Below are positions 58,601 to 64,000 of a DNA stretch of 64,000 bases, in pieces (position 1 is the first letter of the stretch; every line of letters begins with the position of its first letter). This DNA comes from Lingula anatina (lineage: Eukaryota; Brachiopoda; Lingulata; Lingulida; Lingulidae): NCBI RefSeq assembly GCF_001039355.2, contig NW_019773513.1:1095193-1159192 (forward strand), given 5' to 3'. Under the pieces are notes generated by a model. The model was not told where the DNA came from. It saw nothing but the letters and a program-made list of their open reading frames with translations, and ran no database searches. Made by a program: the position numbers and the translations under genes.

Positions 58601-60321
58601 TCAATCTGAACTACAACAGGCCTTACCAGTTTGTCTTTACCAACGTTGGGGCAGGTGGAGCCAACAGTAAGTAGAAGTAGAGCAGGTTTCACTTCTATAT
58701 GAATATCTTAATCTCTCATGTACATGTATATGCCCTATTGTGAAAAATCTGCCTGTGTCCATTGTTTTGTGAAAGTGTTACATGTTGAGCCCTTTCTTAT
58801 TTTATGATTTTCAGAATGTTTCTCAAGGGTATTTAGACACAACGAATTTATTAACAAACTATCCTCCAAAGAATGCCGATTCGCGTTCAGATTTCTAAAA
58901 TTTTGATGGAAAATATAACCCCTCATTCCAGCTGGCGCCCCGCACCCCGTTCACATGCATGGCCACAGTTTCTACGTGTTGAAGGTGGCCTATCCAGAAC
59001 AGTCCCCGGACGGTCACTTTAACAGGATACATCCGGACATCTGCTGCCCTTGCCCGGATGATGAGTCGCAGTGCTGTACCACTATTGACGACAGGTATGT
59101 TCAAGAGTGGACATGTAGATGATTTTCCAATTAACTGAAGCCAAGTCAGAACGCAATTGCCATCAACTGAAGTTGAATTTTATATTATCATGGTGCTACG
59201 TGCATTTGCATTGATATGCCCTGATGGCGTATTTGGCATTTTTTGTTTCTCTAGAGTCTGTTGATACCAGTGCACTAAATAACTCATTTCAAACAGTTTG
59301 CTCAAATTGTAAAACTGGTTTATAGGATGAAAGGCTATGTCAGGGCGTTATGTCTTATTCAAGATTTTAGAGGCTGAAAAGTTAAATAAATTTTCCCTTT
59401 AGTGTCCTCCAAGTTAATCCATCACAATCCAAAGTCAAGCAGCATGACAAAAAATTGGGTTTATCCTTATTTAATTCAACATTTTTTTTGCTCTCCAGCA
59501 ATAGACACCTGACCACTTCCACGGGGGGCGTGGTTCTGTGTAACAACCCACGGTTCGTGGAAAGCCGTTGGAACCAAGACCCGAACAGAATTCAAGGACT
59601 GGAACTGGCTCGTCCTCTGCAGAAAGACACCATTATCGTGCCAGCAGGGGGGTACACAGTGGTTAGGATAATGGCCAATAATCCGGGTGGGTAGTTTTTT
59701 AATCAAACAGTTTCTTTTTACCAAGTGTTTCCACCTGGAATGCACATTCGACGTTAGCTAACTAAACTGTAGGACCCAACAGATCTTAACTATTATCGTT
59801 TGTGAACGATGTCGCCAAGCTTCTATCGGATTTCCGTGTATCAGAATTTGGAATAATACCCATCTGCTAACAACTTTATAAAACAATCCTTTTACAATTT
59901 ATTTATTTTTAAACGAGGCCTATCTTTACTGTACCGGCTCAGTCATATCTTAACATCATTCCAATTCATTGATATTACTGTCCTATCACAATATATTGTG
60001 TTATTGGTAAAAATGATCATAATTATGATACATATCAGCCCATGTCTGAACAGAAAGGCCACAAACCATTTATCACAGGGTAGATAGTACAGTTGTATAG
60101 CGTTATTAAGCCTGAAATATTCTCTGTGCACTTTAGGTTGGTGGTTGGTCCATTGTCACATAGAAATGCACGCAACAGGAGGGATGGCGTTCGTGATGAA
60201 CGAGGCTGCCAGAGAGCAGAGGCAGCTTCATAAACCCAGAGGATTCACCACGTGTTCCAACTTTGAGTCCTCGGCACAAGACTACTACGACGCCATGGAT
60301 GTAACCTTTCTTGATGGATGA
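55626..60321 (+). CDS. Laccase-type multicopper oxidase L4 (complete)
   Basis: Nine exons: 55626-55673, 55901-55958, 56272-56448, 56646-56722, 56953-57136, 57458-58666, 58932-59094, 59499-59686, 60137-60321. Joined length is 762 residues. The signal peptide is MLKYCGFVPALLLVIS. Copper ligands: H143/H145 (HWHG), H187/H189 (WYHAH), H589/H592/H594 (HPVHMHGH), and H707-C708-H709, H713 and axial M718 (HCHIEMHATGGM). Exon 3 adds a cysteine-rich stretch before the first cupredoxin domain (CVACKL, GGNCGGN). Exon 6 alone carries 402 residues, covering the end of domain 1 and domain 2. The C-terminus, DVTFLDG, is six residues shorter than L1 and L2. A secreted oxidase is expected; the physiological substrate is not shown by the sequence. 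Confidence 0.94.
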
Positions 60322-62264
60322 TTGGAATATTTTCATTCCTGTTATTCTTGTCGTTCATAATTATAGTTGTGTAAGCTAAGAAATATAGAAACCTTTTATC
60401 AAAGAAAACACTTGTATTAGCATCGCTAATTTTTAAAATAAACGTGTTTCTTTGAATGCTATTTAATTCTCACGTCAAATCAGTAGCTCTTAATAATGTA
60501 TCGGGATTGTTAATTGTCTCATTATATTTAAAACATGTCCTCTGAAAATGATATTTAGTCATTTATAATGGTATCAGTACTTTAAATGGATTGGTGTGTA
60601 TATGCATTTTTTCAAGGTTAAGTTATTTGAAGTTAAATATACTTTTTCATAAAACAAACATTGTCTTCTGTCTTGTCCTTTGAAAAAAAAATACTTCTAA
60701 CTTTATATACCGCGTTTTGCCAAAGTTAGACTCAGAAAACACTTAAATTAAAACTGGTTGTTATGATAGTGTCATACAATGTTTATGGACAATGTTTATG
60801 GACATTAATTGTCTTCAGAATGTACCCTGACTGGTCCTCAACAACTTCACACGAAGAAGTAATAAATGCGTTGGTTCGTATTCTACACATCGACAGTGTT
60901 GTATTAATGATGAAATTTAAAAATCAAATCTTTGTTACTTTAGTACAAATTGAGGGGATGTTTTTATAGGTGTAGTCATTTACCTAGTGAAAGGTTTTAG
61001 GTTGAGACCGCAGCGTCGGTCAGTAGCTAATTGTAAGTTCCAGGATCAGATCTAGAGTTATTTATATTTATCAGTTTCTCGAAATGTTCCACACGTTAAA
61101 TTCAGCTATTCTGTTATTCCAAGGAATGAACATCCTGATTTTTCAGTGTATGTCGCCATTGTCGTCTGTTTCACTGGACAAACAATCCGTAAAATATTGA
61201 GAAAGTTTATCTGAAGGATAAGGTCCCCTGTATAGTTAACTAGGCCATTCCGTACATTAATCTTGTGAAAGCTTGAAAATCCGAGTTTTTTTTTCTAAAT
61301 TTAACAGTTCGGATGTCCATTTTATCCCAAGTCACACAGTTTGGCAAATGAATACTCGAAAATAAGGCACGATGCAACATACGGTTTCAGTCATTTCGTT
61401 AGAAAATATTGGCTCTAATAGAAATCATTCGCAGGGTTTGACCATTACCTGCAACGCATCTGAATAGGCCGCAGAATAACAAAAATTTTCATTTTAAAAT
61501 ATAATTTATTAAATATGCACCCCAATCGCTTCATATAATTTGATAACAGAAGAAAAGTTTACCCTCTTTCTCTATAGCAGTGTTATACAGTGCTATAACT
61601 ACACTAATCATGTTTATCCTAATTTCGTGTACTGTTAAACTTTACAATAAATATATTTATTAAATTTTAACAAAATATACATTATCACTTACCATAAATG
61701 GTATGCGTTTGTTATTTAAATAACATTCCGGCACATGAGGTACTGACGTAAACAAACAATATAAATATGTAAGGAAATAGTCGAGATGAACAATGTTAAA
61801 TAACAATATAAAACGACAGTACCAAAATTGTGCAAATACAACCTCATTCTGTTACACTGTATTATCTACAGAAAAATGATTACAATTACCTTGAGCTTTG
61901 TGGTTTTATTGCTTGTATTTCCAACACAGCATTTGTTCGATGTACGAGATCTAAGACTAACATGCAGTCTTGAACAATTTTTACAGGTCATAACATTTTT
62001 AATGTTCTCTCACGTAAAATCTTTCATATCCAAATAAATTAAATCTTTATGTACATATATACATCATCAATGACAAAAGTCCCAAGACTGCAATAAGAAA
62101 AATACAAATTGTGTAAGTCAACAATGTGAATGGGACTTGACAAGTACAAAAAACGGATGTACCATTCGCATACATTAAAACAAATTCACCATGCTCATCA
62201 TCATCAATAAATACTATGAAACTTAACAATCTGCTCTGTTGACCAACGCAGAAATCGTCGCAAC
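60322..62264. other. L4 3' flank, inverted S-flank relic and spacer
   Basis: At about 60600-60705, ATACTTTTTCATAAAACAAA and TTGTCTTCTGTCTTGTCCTT are the reverse complement of the S-gene 3' flank (near 31655-31720). Before it, AGCATCGCTAATTTTTAA resembles the reverse complement of the L2 3' flank (near 40712). So an S relic follows L4 in the same convergent orientation as after L1 and L2. From 60720 on I see no exon; the 3' UTR of the minus-strand TPR gene probably ends in the last few hundred bases. Confidence 0.6.
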
Positions 62265-63815
62265 TTATTCGAAAACGTCCCTGAAAGTCACATGACCCTC
62301 CCTTTCACTGACGTCATCATACGCGTCCTGTCTACTCAAGGGCCGGTGACCTCTGATTTGGTCCCTCTCATACCATCCGCCTTGTACGGTCATATACTGG
62401 TCCGAGGTTAACACTTTGTATCGTGTTTGTGAGCGTTTGGGCGGGTAAGGTTTCTCGTTCGTAGGGTACCTTCCGGGTACGTGGTACCAGGCAGCTCCGT
62501 GGTGGACACCTTTAGAAATGTCCCGAGGCGCTGGGGGCGGTCCCAGGAGGCTCTTGACGCTGCTATGAGGGCCCTGGATAGTGAAGGCATTGTCTATATC
62601 TATGCTATGTTCGGTTGGAATGTAACATCTGGAACGGTGGACCTCGTGCGACGTCATCGACGACTGAAAACTGCGCCCGGTCACGCCGGAGATGGCGCTT
62701 CCCAGACGACTCAGAATCCCCGACCTTGACCCCGTGTGTGACGTATGAGATCCCGGGGCCTGGTGAGACGCGGCGTGGCTTCTGGCGGAATATTTTTCGA
62801 AGAGGGAAGCTGGACGAATGGGCACGCTTCGGGTTTTGTTGGCCTTCTTTTTCAAGGCACCACTATGCGTAGTGGGGCTCGCGCTGTGTTGGCTCTCAGT
62901 TATGCCGTATTGACTCTCCACTTCCGGGGCAAAACTTTCAATGTGCGTCGGCAATCCGACCGGAGTCGTCGGCTCTTCCTCCTCCGCCGTCGGCTCCAGG
63001 GCCATGTGTTCCAACCTAGAGACTAAATCAGCATCGTAGTTATCTCTGTCAAACCGATCATAGGTCATGCTGAGAGAACGCGATTTCATCAAGTTCTTGT
63101 GCAGGGGTCCATTGGATTGCTGCTCGTTCTGCCCGTCGCTATGGTACCCATCCTCACTGATCAGATCCCCGCAGGAACCGCCAAGGTCGTTGTTCGTGAA
63201 TCGACTCTGGGGCCTGCTGGGCCAGTTGCTGTCCACCTGGCTGGTTCTGGTTGAAAGGTACCCGCTTTTTGGCCTCCAAGAGCTTCCGGACTCGGACTTG
63301 CTGCGTTGGCTTATCTTCATCAAGTCCTTGTCACGGAAACTGAGGCTGCTGCCTGGCCGGTCTCTGGACCTCCTGTCAGTGGGCTTTGCAGGGCCGAAGT
63401 CGTATTTGCCCAGTTTCAGGGAAGTTTCTAGGTCCATCAGTGATTTTCGCACGGCCTTGGTGACATGGTGTTGTGCCCCTGATAAAAAAAGAACTCAATG
63501 AATTTATCCCTCTCTGTTGAAGCACTTCAAACAGGGTTAATACAAAGATTTTACATAAGCATTTGGTGCATGTGGTGCATTTGTAGCAATTTTGTTATTT
63601 CTGGGTCCTTTTTAATATTAATCCCTAATTTCTACAAATGAACAATGCCTTGCTGAAGTACAAGGAAGTCTATTTAGTAGAGACAGAAACTTTTATAGCC
63701 AGTAAGATGAAAATGCCCTTACCTAATTTCTGAGTTCTTATATCCAAGGCTCTCATCATTAGCCCCCTAGCCTCTGTCTTACAGGCTAAGCTACCTTCAG
63801 ACTTCAGGAGTTTAC
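62265..63815 (-). CDS. TPR protein, last two coding exons (partial)
   Basis: The upstream exon (63815-63723) and last exon (63478-62265, stop at 62265) join in phase across a GTAAGG donor and TATCAG acceptor. The junction reads EARGLMMRALDIRTQKLGAQ, then HHVTKAVRKSLMDLE. This is a tetratricopeptide repeat of the kinesin-light-chain or nephrocystin-3 kind (A..LY.RALxIRxxxLGxxH). After it comes a tail of about 380 residues rich in Ser, Arg and Pro, with acidic EEEEP and an aromatic GAAWYHVPGRYP segment near the C-terminus, probably largely disordered apart from that segment. The N-terminal TPRs lie beyond the window. The exact orthologue is not identified. Partner binding through TPRs is inferred. 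ORFs on the plus strand here are shadows. Confidence 0.75.
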
Positions 63816-64000
63816 CTGGAAGGATGAGGACAATCACATAAGTATATTTTACTAAATATACTTAATATGGTTTGATTCAACTGAAAAGGTTCTCTTATAT
63901 AAATATTAAAAATTTACTATTTAGCCAATTCTGCCAAAAATGCAAACTTATTGACATAACCAAATTTTACTTTAAAATCTTCAGAAAATGATGGTAATTT

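Noticed and set aside
62481-63501. Several plus-strand open frames of 82-144 codons
   Set aside because: They are antisense shadows of the TPR protein's last exon, which has the better composition and in-phase splicing.

Overview
The window is animal nuclear DNA. It has short coding exons split by GT-AG introns, plus a few GC-AG introns and one apparent U12-type intron. It is AT-rich between genes, full of microsatellites and short palindromic transposons, and has assembly joins marked by single Ns. The gene content (a UDP-sugar transporter of SLC35B4 type, a tandem cluster of laccase-type multicopper oxidases, a TPR protein) and the haplotype-like duplications fit a highly polymorphic invertebrate. 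A mollusc or other lophotrochozoan, or a lancelet, is most likely; the sequence alone does not decide which.

Layout. (1) 1-13.9 kb: the 5' part of a minus-strand gene that I cannot name. Three phase-compatible exons (ATG at 13921, then 8507-8410 and 7796-7742) are visible. The rest is intron or intergenic sequence with several MITE-like elements. (2) 13.92-14.25 kb: a 333-bp head-to-head promoter interval. (3) 14.26-21.54 kb: a complete plus-strand SLC35B4 homologue of about 326 residues. Its third coding position is occupied by three tandem exon copies, each exactly 103 nt, which look mutually exclusive. It also has a GC-AG intron and an intron with U12-type signals. (4) 23.8-31.9 kb: two tandem copies (about 4.1 kb each) of a four-exon gene for an unrecognised secreted protein, called S1 and S2 here, each followed by a decayed exon-4 relic. 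(5) 32.5-60.3 kb: a laccase cluster. L1 and L2 are on the minus strand. L3 is on the plus strand and cut off by an N after exon 5. L4 is on the plus strand and complete. Every visible laccase exon matches its counterparts in length and phase except the last one, whose tail varies. A relic of the S-gene 3' flank lies beyond the 3' end of L1, L2 and L4, so the ancestral duplicating unit was probably a convergent S-plus-laccase pair. (6) 62.3-63.8 kb: the last two exons of a minus-strand TPR protein with a long low-complexity tail.

How the genes relate. The laccases carry signal peptides and all four copper motifs, so they are secreted phenol or metal oxidases. The S proteins are secreted cysteine-containing glycoproteins, and their repeated linkage to the laccases suggests, but does not prove, a shared extracellular role. 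The SLC35B4 homologue supplies nucleotide sugars to the ER/Golgi lumen. It and the unnamed and TPR genes appear functionally independent of the cluster.
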